A stretch of DNA of 64,000 bases, from positions 1 through 64,000 of the forward strand of contig JAGYLB010000071.1 of the NCBI GenBank assembly GCA_018401055.1. Direction: 5' to 3'. Positions 1-8,092 of this stretch are shown one piece after another. The first letter of the stretch is position 1. Each line of letters begins with the position of its first letter. The stretch is from Roseicyclus sp. (GTDB lineage: Bacteria; Pseudomonadota; Alphaproteobacteria; Rhodobacterales; Rhodobacteraceae). A program made the translations under genes and the position numbers. The notes beneath the pieces are model-generated. The model ran no database searches. It was given only the letters and a program-made list of their open reading frames with translations, and was not told where the DNA came from.

Positions 1-386
1 GAGCCGGTCGTCGACGATGCGCCAGAGCGTGGGGTTGCCGGGAACCTTGCCTCCCTGCGCGACGCCATAGGCGCAATGCCCATCGTATTGCGGCGCATAG
101 CGGGCGGGGTCGGACAGGAACCGGTCTGGCGGTTTGCCTCGGACGCAAAGGCGAACTGGGCCCCGTTGTAATCCGCCGTGATCGAGGACAGGGGCTCCGG
201 CAACGGGCTTCTTGTCTGCGGTGGCGCGCCGATGGGCCAGGTTGCGGCAGAGTCGAAATAGGACACGACGTCATAGCCCGAGACGGCAAAGCCGGTACCG
301 TCAAGATACTGGTCGCCGGCGATGGCGAGGCTGGTGGTGGCCGTCAGGGCGGCGAAGGCGAGGGCGAAAGCGGTCTTGCGGAACAT
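1..386 (-). CDS. YHS-domain protein, exported (partial, frameshifted)
   Basis: The start lies at 386 and the gene runs off the left edge of the window. The N-terminus MFRKTAFALAFAALTATTSL is a clear signal peptide. It is followed by a segment reading GFAVSGYDVVSYFD and then by DYNGAQFAFAS, both typical of the small exported YHS-domain family of Rhodobacteraceae. The family C-terminal part (DPARYAPQYDGHCAYGVAQ, then GKVPGNPTLWRIVDDRL) is present only in another frame. At least one indel near base 127 and a compensating pair near 190-230 are therefore needed. YHS domains are small and often metal-associated; the role of this family is not established. It is divergent from the DUF302 gene. Family call confident, function unknown. 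Confidence 0.72.
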   Translation of the reverse strand, partial: MFRKTAFALAFAALTATTSLAIAGDQYLDGTGFAVSGYDVVSYFDSAATWPIGAPPQTRSPLPEPLSSITADYNGAQFAFASEANRQTGSCPTPPAMRRNTMGIAPMASRREARFPATPRSGASSTTG

Positions 387-628
387 GTGGAGGACTTTCC
401 ATTTTTAGGGATGCCAAGGCTTTCATGGGTCTTCATCCGGCTCCGTGGCGTGGGGTCAGTGTACGTTAATGGCGGTGGCGGCGGGCGGGTCTCGCCAGGA
501 TATGAGGCCGACCGATGGCGCTGCGCCACATCACGGTCACGCGATATCACGACCATGTGGGGCGCCTTTCGGCGCACCCATGGTAGTGCAGTTGCACGTG
601 CATCGGAACAACCGCAGGATCCCCGACC
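387..628. other. Divergent intergenic region, no gene seen
   Basis: This stretch separates the divergent YHS and DUF302 genes and must hold both promoters. I saw no coding sequence with family resemblance. The open frames here read as low-complexity Arg/Gly/Pro shadows. Confidence 0.5.
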
Positions 629-1122
629 ATGAGACAGCGCCCCGCCTTTTTCCTGACCTTGATTGCGGGCCTCGCCGGGGCCCCGGCCCGCCGATGGACC
701 TTCATGCCGAAGGCTGGCAGCAGGTGATCGAGACCGGGGATGGACCTCAGGCGGTCCCCGCCGGGCTGCTGGCTTGGCCGCCGCGCGGCGCAAGGCACGC
801 GGCCGTGGGTCACACAGGCCGGTTCCCACGCAGGCGGTGCGCGAGTGCGCGGCATCGTGATCCCGGAAAACCGGGTGGTCGGTGTGTTCAACAATGATTT
901 CGCGGTGCGTATCCTTGCGCTCAGCACTGCCGCGATGATCGAGGCGCCGATCCGCTTCTACGTGACCGAGGATGCCGATGGCACCGCCACGCTGAGTTGG
1001 AAGGAACCGGGGTTCGTCCTTGCCCCCTACGTGAATGAGGGCGGCGCGGAGCTGCAAGAGATCAGCGACCGACCAGCCGAGCGCCGCTACGCCATCACGC
1101 CGCCGCGGCCACTGCAGAATGA
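629..1122 (+). CDS. DUF302-domain protein, exported (frameshifted)
   Basis: The gene starts at ATG 629 with MRQRPAFFLTLIAGLAGAPA, a signal peptide. An indel soon after shifts the frame (ADLHAEGWQQVIETGDG lies in another frame). From about 860 the sequence reads NRVVGVFNNDFAVRILALS, then IEAPIRFYVTEDADG and FVLAPYVNEGG, which matches the DUF302 fold. A last indel near 1075 restores a natural end in AAAATAE at TGA 1120-1122. DUF302 proteins are small, often exported, and of unknown function. The neighbours (YHS protein, rhodanese, YeeE transporter) suggest a sulfur or thiol/metal stress context, which is inference. Confidence 0.7.
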
Positions 1123-1358
1123 CCGGGCAGTGAACCGCGCTCGCAAACAAGATACAGAACGCCGGACTTCACCTCGGCTGACCCACGCGCCGCGAACACC
1201 TGTTCACCGTGGCCCGTTTCGGCAAGATCCGCGCCTGACCCGGACCGCGCGAGCAATACAACCGTTTCCGGGCCCCGGCCGCCCGGCACTGCGGCGCGTC
1301 TTGCTCTCCGCCCCGGCGCTTCATATCCCACAGGCAACGCCAAAGCCCCATTCGGGAG
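1123..1358. other. Gap between DUF302 and rhodanese genes, possible broken small ORF
   Basis: An ATG at 1119 overlaps the DUF302 stop. One frame near 1180-1245 ends in REHLFTVARFGKIRA before a TGA, which looks protein-like. It has no clean start and I do not recognise it. It may be a short coupled gene broken by indels, or noise. Confidence 0.25.
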
Positions 1359-2361
1359 ATGACCATGATCCTGGTAGTGGCCACCGCGCTCGGTTCTGCG
1401 GTCCGGCACTTCGCCGCAGCCCTCCTTACCGCGGGCCTTGCCCGGGCCGAGGTCGACCTGCCCCCCCTTCTCGCGCCCGCCGAGCTTGTCACCGTGATCG
1501 GCGAGCATGCTCCGCTCATCCTCGACATCCGCGCGCCCGGTGCGGCGGGTGAGGCAGGCACCTATGCGGCAGGCAAGATCGCGGGCTCCGTGAACGCGCC
1601 CTATGCGCCTTCTTCGTGGACCTGAAAGAAACCTGGCCAACTCCCCGTCCGAGGCAGGTTTGACCCCGCGGTCCTGGCAATCGCCGGGCGCGATTGGCCG
1701 GACCGGCCCACCGTGACCGTTCATCAGGGCTGGACGTGACTGATTGTGCCGCTGCCCGCGTCTACTTCGTGGATCTGCAATCGAGCGGTGTGAGCAACCT
1801 TGCGATCCTGAATGGCGGGATCGTGGTTTGGTCAGCGCTGAACGGCCGGGCTTCGACACCACGCCGGTCACGCCCGAGCCCAGCACGATGGAAGTTACCT
1901 TCTCCGACCGCTGGCTTGCGACCGAAACGGATGTCCTTGCCGTGGTCGAGGGGAACGCAGAGGCCACGCTGATCGACGCCCGCCCGGAAGCCTTCTGGCA
2001 GGGCCGTCAGGCGCATGCCGCCGCCGCCCGGCCCGGGGCACGGGCTTCCGCAGTCCGGAATTTCTTTTCTCACGCATTCGAACTGGTTCCAGTCCGGCCC
2101 CGCTATCGTCGACGCCACGTCGGCCCGGGCATTGGCCGAGCAGGCGGGCTATACCGATGATGCGGCTCTGATCTCGTTTTGCAACTCTGGTCACTGGGCC
2201 GCGACCAACTGGTTCGCGCTGAGCGAGAGCCGGGCAGGCGTGATGCGAACGTGCGCCTTTACCCTGAATCCATGGTCGGCTGGTCCAATGCGGGCCATCC
2301 GATGGACAATGTCCCCGGCCCCCTGCGGCGCGTGTGGATGCAGATCGTCGATGTCTTCTGA
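1359..2361 (+). CDS. Exported two-domain rhodanese (thiosulfate sulfurtransferase), frameshifted
   Basis: The ATG at 1359 is preceded by GGGAG. The N-terminus has a signal peptide ending at about LARA, so the protein is probably periplasmic. The first domain begins PAELVTVIGEHAPLILDIRA and continues GKIAGSVNAPYA before the frame breaks near 1605. A second domain carries LIDARPEAFWQG near 1975 and the active-site loop SFCNSGHWAATNW near 2175, whose Cys would hold the persulfide. It ends PESMVGWSNAGHPMDN and WMQIVDVF at TGA 2359-2361. At least three indels are needed to join the parts. The stop overlaps the start of the YeeE/YedE gene. Tandem rhodanese and YeeE genes fit thiosulfate uptake or sulfane-sulfur handling. 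Confidence 0.75.
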
Positions 2362-3488
2362 TCTCGGACAGCGTCTCGCACCGGCCTGTAGTCTTGGCCG
2401 CTGGCCGGAACGGGCGCTGCTCCATTGCCGTCGCACCCCCGCCGCCTTTGCCATTGCGGCGGCGACGGGGCGCGCTTCGGCCTTTTGTTCCTGATCGGGC
2501 TTGGCCTTGGCGTGACGCTTGAGGCGCTCCGCTTCGGCTTTGCGGGGCCCTGGCGGCAGATGATCGTGAACCGCGACCCCGCGGGCATTCTGGCGCAACT
2601 CTTCGCCATCGGTCTTGTGGCCATCGTGGCAATCCCGCTTATCACCGCCAACAGCGCGGAGCTGATCGGCGCCCATGCGCCAGTGGGCATCGCCATGATC
2701 GGGGGCGCGTTTGTGTTCGGCATCGCCATGCAGGTGGTGCTGGGCTGCGGCTCTGGCACGCTGGTCAATGCGGGCAGCGGCAATCCGGTGGGGCTTCTGG
2801 CCCTGCCGTTTTTCGCCATCGGCAGTCCTCTGCGGGCGCCTTTCACCTCGATTGGTGGAGCGGGCTGGGCAGCTTGCCGGTGATCGTGCTGGCGGGCACG
2901 GGGGCCTCAGACCACCCTTGCCGGGCTTTGCCGCCGTGGCGGCGCTGCTCCTTGTCCTGGCAGCACCAGGTCAGCGCAAGGTGCCCGCGGCGCCTGTGGA
3001 TCGCGGCCGGGTTGGTGGCGGCGCTTGCCTTGGGCAATCTTGTCGTTTCGGGCCAGCCTTGGGGGGTGGTCTACGGCCTTGGGCTGTGGGCGGCCAAGGG
3101 CGCACAGGCTTTGGGTGTAGATCTTGCGGCTTCCGCCTTCTGGGCGGCGGAAGGCAATGCGGAGCGTGTGCGCCAGACGCTGCTCAGCGACACCACATCG
3201 TTGACCAATCTGGGGCTGATCGGCGGGGCCTTTCTTGTGGCGGCGTGGCGGCATGGGTTCACCCAGCCGCTGCCGAGCCTGCCGCTGCGCGCATGGGCGG
3301 CGGTCGTGGTCGCGGGGCTTGTCTTGGGCTATTCCTCGCGGCTGGCATTCGGCTGCAATGTGGGCGCGTTCTTCAGCGGGGTTTCGACCGGTAGCCTGCA
3401 TGGCTGGGTCTGGTTTGTCTGCGCCTTCGCCGGATCATGGGTCGGCATCAGGTTGCGCCCTGCCCTTGGGCTGGAGGGACGGCGATGA
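2351..3488 (+). CDS. YeeE/YedE (DUF395) family sulfur-compound transporter, frameshifted
   Basis: An integral membrane protein with about ten hydrophobic segments in two halves. The first half holds MQVVLGCGSGTLVNAGSGNP near 2730. The second holds SSRLAFGCNVGAFFSG near 3335. Paired Gly-Cys motifs are the hallmark of YeeE/YedE, a family that includes thiosulfate transporters whose conserved cysteines contact the substrate. The ATG at 2351 overlaps the rhodanese stop, so the two are probably translationally coupled. Frame changes near 2460 and at about 2870-2990 are needed to read through; length then fits the family. Thiosulfate is the most likely cargo given the rhodanese, but this is inferred. 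Confidence 0.8.
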
Positions 3489-3658
3489 CGCGGGCGGTCA
3501 CCATGGTGGGTGTCGCCGCCCTGATCGGCGGGCTGATCGTCTTTGACTTGTCGGTCAGTGCAGAGCCCAACCCGTTCCGCGCGCCGCCCCTGCTGGCGCT
3601 GGGGTCGGGGCAGGCCGCGGGCGTCGCCCACTGTGCAGCCCCGGCCCCCACGCGCTAA
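3485..3658 (+). CDS. Small exported hypothetical protein
   Basis: A 57-residue ORF whose ATG overlaps the YeeE/YedE stop in an ATGA (3485-3488), so it is probably coupled to the transporter. It starts MTRAVTMVGVAALIGGLIVF, one hydrophobic segment or signal anchor, followed by a short Pro/Ala-rich tail with a single Cys. I do not recognise a family. Its position at the end of the rhodanese/YeeE operon suggests an accessory role, which is inference. Confidence 0.5.
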   Translation: MTRAVTMVGVAALIGGLIVFDLSVSAEPNPFRAPPLLALGSGQAAGVAHCAAPAPTR

Positions 3659-3667
3659 AGGCGTGGG
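3647..3667. terminator. Hairpin between convergent genes
   Basis: Perfect 7-bp inverted repeat CCCACGC / GCGTGGG with a 7-base loop. It sits across the stop of the small exported ORF and the stop of chrA. There is no clear T-run, so its use as a bidirectional terminator is only likely. Confidence 0.4.
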
Positions 3668-4886
3668 TCAGGCGATCAGCGCCAGCCCCACCCCGCCGAA
3701 TGCCGCCACGATGACCACCACCCAAGGCGGCAGTTTCCACGCCATCAGCAAGACGAAACAGGCCAGCGCCAGCGCGAAATCGCGCAGATCGCCGATCGCG
3801 CCGGTGAAGACGGGGGCATAAAGGGCCGCCCCCAGGATGCCCACGACGGCGGCATTGGCACCTTGCATCAGCGATTGCGCCGAGGCCACGGTGCGGAAGC
3901 TATCCCAAAACGGCAACACGCCGATCAAGATGAGAAAGCCGGGCAGGAACACCGCGACAAGCGCACAGGGCCGCCCCGCCACGCCGCTGGGATCAGGCCC
4001 GAGAACCGCGCCCAGATAGGCCGCAAAGGTGAACAGCGGCCCCGGCATCGCCTGCGTCGCGCCATAGCCCGCCAAGAACGCCTCGGGCGTGACCCAGCCG
4101 GGCGCCACGACCTCGGCCTGTAACAGCGGCAAGACGACATGGCCGCCGCCAAAGACCAGCGCGCCCGCCCGGTAGAAACTGTCGATCATCGGCCCAGCCT
4201 TGCCCCAGCCCCGCCAGCAGCGGCAGGACCGCCAGAAGCGCGGCGAAGACCGCCAGCGCCCCGACGGCGACCCCGCGCGTGACCGGCATGACAAGGGGTG
4301 CACCGCCTTGCGTGCCCACCCCGCGCCCCAGCGCAAGGCCCGCCAAGGCGCCCAGACCGATCGCGCCGATCATGCCAAGAGCCGTCGGCAAAAACGCCAG
4401 CAAGATCACGGCACCGACCGCAATCGCCGCACGCTCGCGGTCAGGGCAGAGGTTTTTCGCCATGCCCCAGACCGCCTGCGCCACGATGGCCACGGCTACG
4501 ATCTTGAGACCATTGAGCGCCCCGGTGCCCACCGGCCCCGAAATCGCAGTGGCCGTCAGCGCGAAGACCACCAGCACCAGCGCCGAGGGCAGCGTGAAGG
4601 CGGCAAAGGCCGCCAGCGCCCCCAGCCAACCGGCCCGCATCAAGCCCAAGGCAAAGCCCACCTGCGACGAGGCCGGACCGGGCAGGAACTGGCACAAGGC
4701 GACCAGATCGGCATAGGCGGCATCGCTCAGCCATTTCTGCCGCGTCACCAGCTCGTCACGGAAATAACCCAGATGCGCGATCGGCCCGCCAAAGGAGGTC
4801 AGGCCCAGCTTGAGGAAGGTCACGAAAACTTCGGCCGGGGTGCCGGTCATGGGGTGGGGGTCAACCCTGTCGGTGCCGTCGGTCAT
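3668..4886 (-). CDS. chrA: Chromate transporter ChrA (two CHR domains, one frameshift)
   Basis: Inner-membrane CHR-family protein, expected to export chromate. The N-half reads VFVTFLKLGLTSFGGPIAHLG and QFLPGPASSQVGFALG. The C-half reads GALVFGGGHVVLPLLQAEVV and GATQAMPGPLFTFAAYLG, the second copy of the CHR repeat. About ten membrane segments are visible. A single indel at about 4195-4200 puts the halves in different frames; joined length fits full-length ChrA. GGAGG lies just upstream of tandem ATGs at 4889 and 4886; I chose the second because of spacing. It converges with the sulfur operon, and some CHR proteins are sulfate-linked, but a link here is not shown. Confidence 0.85.
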
Positions 4887-5221
4887 CATGCCTCCGCGTT
4901 TCGGGATGGGATTGCGCGCGTCGCCAGCGTCAGCCTCCGTTTGGCGTGACCATGTGAAATATTTGTGACAAACCCCCAACCCCACGCGATCGCACGAAGA
5001 GGCACCGAACACGGTTCGGCGTGAATCGCAAGCCAGCCAACCGACAGCCACCGGAAGCAGGGCATGATATCGCCGCGATCCGGGCTTGGCCACGGACGGG
5101 CGATGCAGGATGAAAGGGCGGCGGGTTGAGCGGATAGAGGCCTGCCCCTGCTTGGACAGACTTCAGATGGCCCCCTTGCCAAAGTCCTGGTGCCAATGGC
5201 GCCGGGCGTGGTCGCAGGGTG
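4887..5221. other. Intergenic region, no gene seen
   Basis: About 335 bases between chrA and the Hint-domain gene. I see no protein with family resemblance, no RNA and no clear terminator. It must contain the chrA promoter, reading leftward. Confidence 0.5.
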
Positions 5222-6118
5222 TCAGGCGGCGAGACCCCGATCAAGCCGCGCGCGCAGCGCGGGCGGGACATGGCGGGCCGAGGTGACGCGCGGCGCGACC
5301 ATCTCGGCGATGGCGCGATCCTCACCGTAGAGGGCAAGGTATGCGCCGTGGTTCTCGAAGGCCTGCCGCCCGACATAGTCGATATAGGTCTCGGCGGGCA
5401 CACCTTCGGCCAGAATGACCTCATGCGCCTCGGTCTCGACATGGTAAACGGTATAGCCCGCGCCCAGATCGTCCAGCGGCACAAGACGCACGGTGACGTC
5501 GTTGACCAACGCGCCCGCATTGACGAGCAGACCATCGATCATCAACGCATGGTCGGGCGTCAGGTGCAGGTCGCGCAGCGGCAGGCCATTGCTCAGCGCA
5601 CCGGCGTCGATGCAGACGGGCCTGAGGCGGTCGGCGGGCCGAAAGGCGGTGGAGACGCTGCGCCGCCCGATCCATTTGACCGCGACCTGTGCGCCGTCTG
5701 CAGTCAGGATGGCATCGCCGATCTGGAGAAGCTCGACCGGGGTTTGTCCCACGGGCGTGGCAATCATCGTTCCGGTGAGGAAACAGGGCGCGTCGAAGTT
5801 GGCGGTTTCGTCGACCTGCAGGATCGATGGAATGGTAACCGGATTGAACGTCAGGAACACGACGGATTCATTCGTGTCCGAGAAGTAGAAAGCCGGAAAC
5901 GTCTGACCGTCGACAAGAGTTGTGCCCAGATACACACCCTGGATCGGGGTCGGGTCCGAGATGGGTGTGGCGGTCGTGACCGTATCGCCCGCATCGAAGA
6001 CCCCGTCGGCTTCACCGTCGGTGAGCGTTCCGCTTATGGCATTGGTATCGAACGGAAAGTTTGCACCATCACCATTGCCGTCGTAGCTGATCGAATGGGT
6101 GAATGTGAACTGTGCCAT
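5222..6118 (-). CDS. Hint (Hedgehog/intein-type) domain protein
   Basis: A protein of about 298 residues. An N-terminal part of roughly 120 residues is Asp/Thr-rich (DGEADGVFDAGDTVTTATPI) and resembles exported calcium-binding or RTX-like sequence. The C-terminal Hint domain begins with CFLTGTMIATPVGQTPVELL, where Cys is the nucleophile expected for autoproteolysis, and continues with LRDLHLTPDHALMIDG. This Hint class is common in Rhodobacteraceae; natural substrates are unknown. I chose ATG 6118, preceded by AAGGA, rather than an upstream in-frame start. No classical signal peptide is seen. It heads a group of accessory genes (5.2-7.9 kb). Confidence 0.8.
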   Translation of the reverse strand: MAQFTFTHSISYDGNGDGANFPFDTNAISGTLTDGEADGVFDAGDTVTTATPISDPTPIQGVYLGTTLVDGQTFPAFYFSDTNESVVFLTFNPVTIPSILQVDETANFDAPCFLTGTMIATPVGQTPVELLQIGDAILTADGAQVAVKWIGRRSVSTAFRPADRLRPVCIDAGALSNGLPLRDLHLTPDHALMIDGLLVNAGALVNDVTVRLVPLDDLGAGYTVYHVETEAHEVILAEGVPAETYIDYVGRQAFENHGAYLALYGEDRAIAEMVAPRVTSARHVPPALRARLDRGLAA

Positions 6119-6511
6119 GATTTGGTCCTTGTTCTGGCCCGGCCTGCTTAGGGGCAAGCGCTGGCGCGTGGTCGGGTCGGTCGCGTGATGCGGACCAGTC
6201 TAATTCGTGCCTGCAGTGGCCCAGACAGGGCCGGTACCGCAAATCGGCTAACGTCTTCTTGACCGTCAGGCTAGCCGAAGCCCGCGATCGCCGCCAGCGG
6301 TGTCATCTGCCAAAATTCCGGTACTTTGCACAACGTGTTACCTGCTCGCGCCTTCGATGCAATCCTTCCTGTTCAAGATCCTGCGAACGTGTTCAGTTTG
6401 GCAAGGCGTTCGCCACCCTCGCGCGACATCGCCCGATCCGTCGATCTTGCTAGCGAGGAAGAGAAGTCCGATCTCACGCCATGACCGAGGAACCGAAAGG
6501 CCACGCCCCGA
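6119..6511. other. Divergent intergenic region, no gene seen
   Basis: About 390 bases between the divergent Hint and DUF6916-like genes. It should contain both promoters; a TTGACC at about 6259 could be a -35 element for the rightward gene. No coding or RNA feature is supported. Confidence 0.4.
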
Positions 6512-6847
6512 ATGACCATCGACCTGATCACCGCCACCGCCGACACGTTCCGCCCCTACGTGGGCGAGAGCTTCACCGTCGACAGCGTGGCGGGCCTCTT
6601 GGTCCTGACGCTGGACAACATCAAGATCTTCGAAGGCTCGACCATCCGCGACAACCACATCGAGATCGCGGGCGTGGTCCATCCACCGCGCAAGGCCTTT
6701 GCCTTGACGCTGGTCGGGCCGCGCGAGCCTGTGCTGCGGCAAGCGATGATGACGCTGGCCCATCCGGTCATCGGGCCCCTGACGCTGTTCGTGTCGCCCT
6801 TCCGGCAAGATCATGACTGCACCTTGTACGAGTCCGTATTCAACTGA
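6512..6847 (+). CDS. DUF6916-like protein
   Basis: A complete 111-residue protein, MTIDLITATADTFRPYVGES at the start and LFVSPFRQDHDCTLYESVFN at the end. No signal peptide or membrane segment is visible; it reads as a small beta-rich protein. It resembles the DUF6916 family that is often found beside tail-collar (MdpB-like) genes. It converges with the GNAT gene with only six bases between stops, so it belongs with that group. Function unknown; family call from memory of the motif, not a search. Confidence 0.55.
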   Translation: MTIDLITATADTFRPYVGESFTVDSVAGLLVLTLDNIKIFEGSTIRDNHIEIAGVVHPPRKAFALTLVGPREPVLRQAMMTLAHPVIGPLTLFVSPFRQDHDCTLYESVFN

Positions 6848-6853
6848 TCGCCC

Positions 6854-7384
6854 TCAGATTTCGCGCGGGCCGGTGGCGGGCCGCCATTCCAGCGCGACGT
6901 GATGGCCCGTATGTCCGGTCACTGCGAAGCCGTGCCGCTGGTAAAGCCTTAGCGCCGGGCTGGCACGTTCGACGCTCAGCCGCACGGGCACCTTGCCGCC
7001 ATGCGCCTCGTTCATCAGGCTGCGCAGGATATCGGTGCCGATGCCGCGCCCGCGCGCCTCGGGCAGAAGCGAGAACTCGATGATGCGCAGGCACTCGTCC
7101 TGCCGCTGGACGTAAAGGCGCCCGATATCGGCACCGCCTTGCGTGATGATCCGGCGCACCGCGCCGGGAAAGGCCATCTGGTAGTGGCGATCTTGCATCT
7201 CGAACTGGCGGCGCAGGAAGGCGTCCTTTTCCGGCTCGGACCAGACGGTCAGCCGAAATTCCCACTCCCGCGTGCTGGCGTAGACGCGGAAGAGCAATTC
7301 GGTATCTGCGGCATGGATCACGCGGAACGCGATCTGCCGGCTGTCCGGCTGTGGCGCGTGTTGCAGCGTCACGGCCACCCCCAT
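6854..7384 (-). CDS. GNAT-family N-acetyltransferase
   Basis: About 176 residues. The acetyl-CoA-binding signature is LLPEARGRGIGTDILRSLM, followed by SVERASPALRLYQRHGFAV, a standard GNAT C-terminal beta-alpha unit. It transfers an acyl group from acyl-CoA to an unknown acceptor. Its ATG at 7384 lies two bases after the stop of the tail-collar gene, so the two are almost certainly one operon. This pairing suggests that the acceptor may be the collar-domain protein or a shared substrate, which is inference. Confidence 0.8.
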   Translation of the reverse strand: MGVAVTLQHAPQPDSRQIAFRVIHAADTELLFRVYASTREWEFRLTVWSEPEKDAFLRRQFEMQDRHYQMAFPGAVRRIITQGGADIGRLYVQRQDECLRIIEFSLLPEARGRGIGTDILRSLMNEAHGGKVPVRLSVERASPALRLYQRHGFAVTGHTGHHVALEWRPATGPREI

Positions 7385-7386
7385 GA

Positions 7387-7914
7387 TCAGTTGCGCGACG
7401 GAAAGATACCAACCAGCGCGATCTGGTAATTCATCACCAGGAACGGCGGCATGCTGTCAAAGGGCAGGCTGCCGCCCACGGGGGTGAGGGCAATGGCATC
7501 GCTCGACAACGCGACATTGGGCGCACGCCCGGGCGCGAGGTAGATGTCGGCCTGCGCCAGAAGATTGCCGCTGGGCGAGTTTGCTGAGGCGCCGCCATTC
7601 TCGGCCATCAGGACGGCCGTGTGGGTATGATTCGGCATATTGTTGACGGACAGGATCTTCGTCTCGCTGCCACTGGCCTGACCGATGCTGCGCGGCGTCA
7701 ACCCCGGGCCGGGGCCCTGCCCGATCGGCATGCGACCGCGAAGATCGGGCAGCGCGAAGGTGGTCGTCCCGTTGCCGCCAAAGGCCGTGCCAATAAGCGA
7801 AAAAAGTGCCGTGTTCGACGATATCGCCAGAAGCGACCCATCGCAGAAGGCGAACCCGCGCGCCGCAAAGTTAAAGCCGACCAGATACACTTGGCCGATG
7901 AACGGCTCCGACAT
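7387..7914 (-). CDS. Tail-collar domain protein (MdpB-like)
   Basis: A 175-residue protein with the phage tail-collar pattern: FIGQVYLVGFNFAARGFAFC, then ALFSLIGTAFGGNGTTTFAL and PDLRGRMPIGQGPG, with MPNHTHTA at about residue 97. It ends in PPFLVMNYQIALVGIFPSRN. These match the microcystin-dependent (MdpB) bacterial group rather than a full phage fibre. No other phage structural gene lies nearby, so this is a domesticated or stand-alone collar protein. It is first in an operon with the GNAT gene. An A+T-rich stretch at 7925-8000 probably holds its promoter. Confidence 0.8.
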   Translation of the reverse strand: MSEPFIGQVYLVGFNFAARGFAFCDGSLLAISSNTALFSLIGTAFGGNGTTTFALPDLRGRMPIGQGPGPGLTPRSIGQASGSETKILSVNNMPNHTHTAVLMAENGGASANSPSGNLLAQADIYLAPGRAPNVALSSDAIALTPVGGSLPFDSMPPFLVMNYQIALVGIFPSRN

Positions 7915-8004
7915 GATGACCCCGCTTTGAATATTCAGATTGAATCTGCATCGCCGGATGTCAGAACTAGATAAATAATTTAATTAGACTTTTTACACGA
8001 CCGG

Positions 8005-8075
8005 AGACTGCCTTTCCCTCAGGTAAGACTCAAAATGATAATTCGTCAACCTGTTTGAGATCCGCGAGGCAGTCT
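8005..8075. repeat. Nested inverted repeat downstream of the TRAP permease
   Basis: Perfect 9-bp arms AGACTGCCT (8005-8013) and AGGCAGTCT (8067-8075) enclose a second pair, CTCAAA (8029-8034) and TTTGAG (8054-8059). It begins about 18 bases beyond the TRAP permease stop and lies upstream of the collar gene, both on the minus strand. It could be a terminator or 3'-end structure, a protein site, or a structured leader. Confidence 0.45.
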
Positions 8076-8092
8076 TTCGCGTCTTGGGCGGC

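Noticed and set aside
7387..7914. Prophage remnant
   Set aside because: Only the collar-domain gene resembles phage; no integrase, terminase, capsid or lysis gene is nearby.
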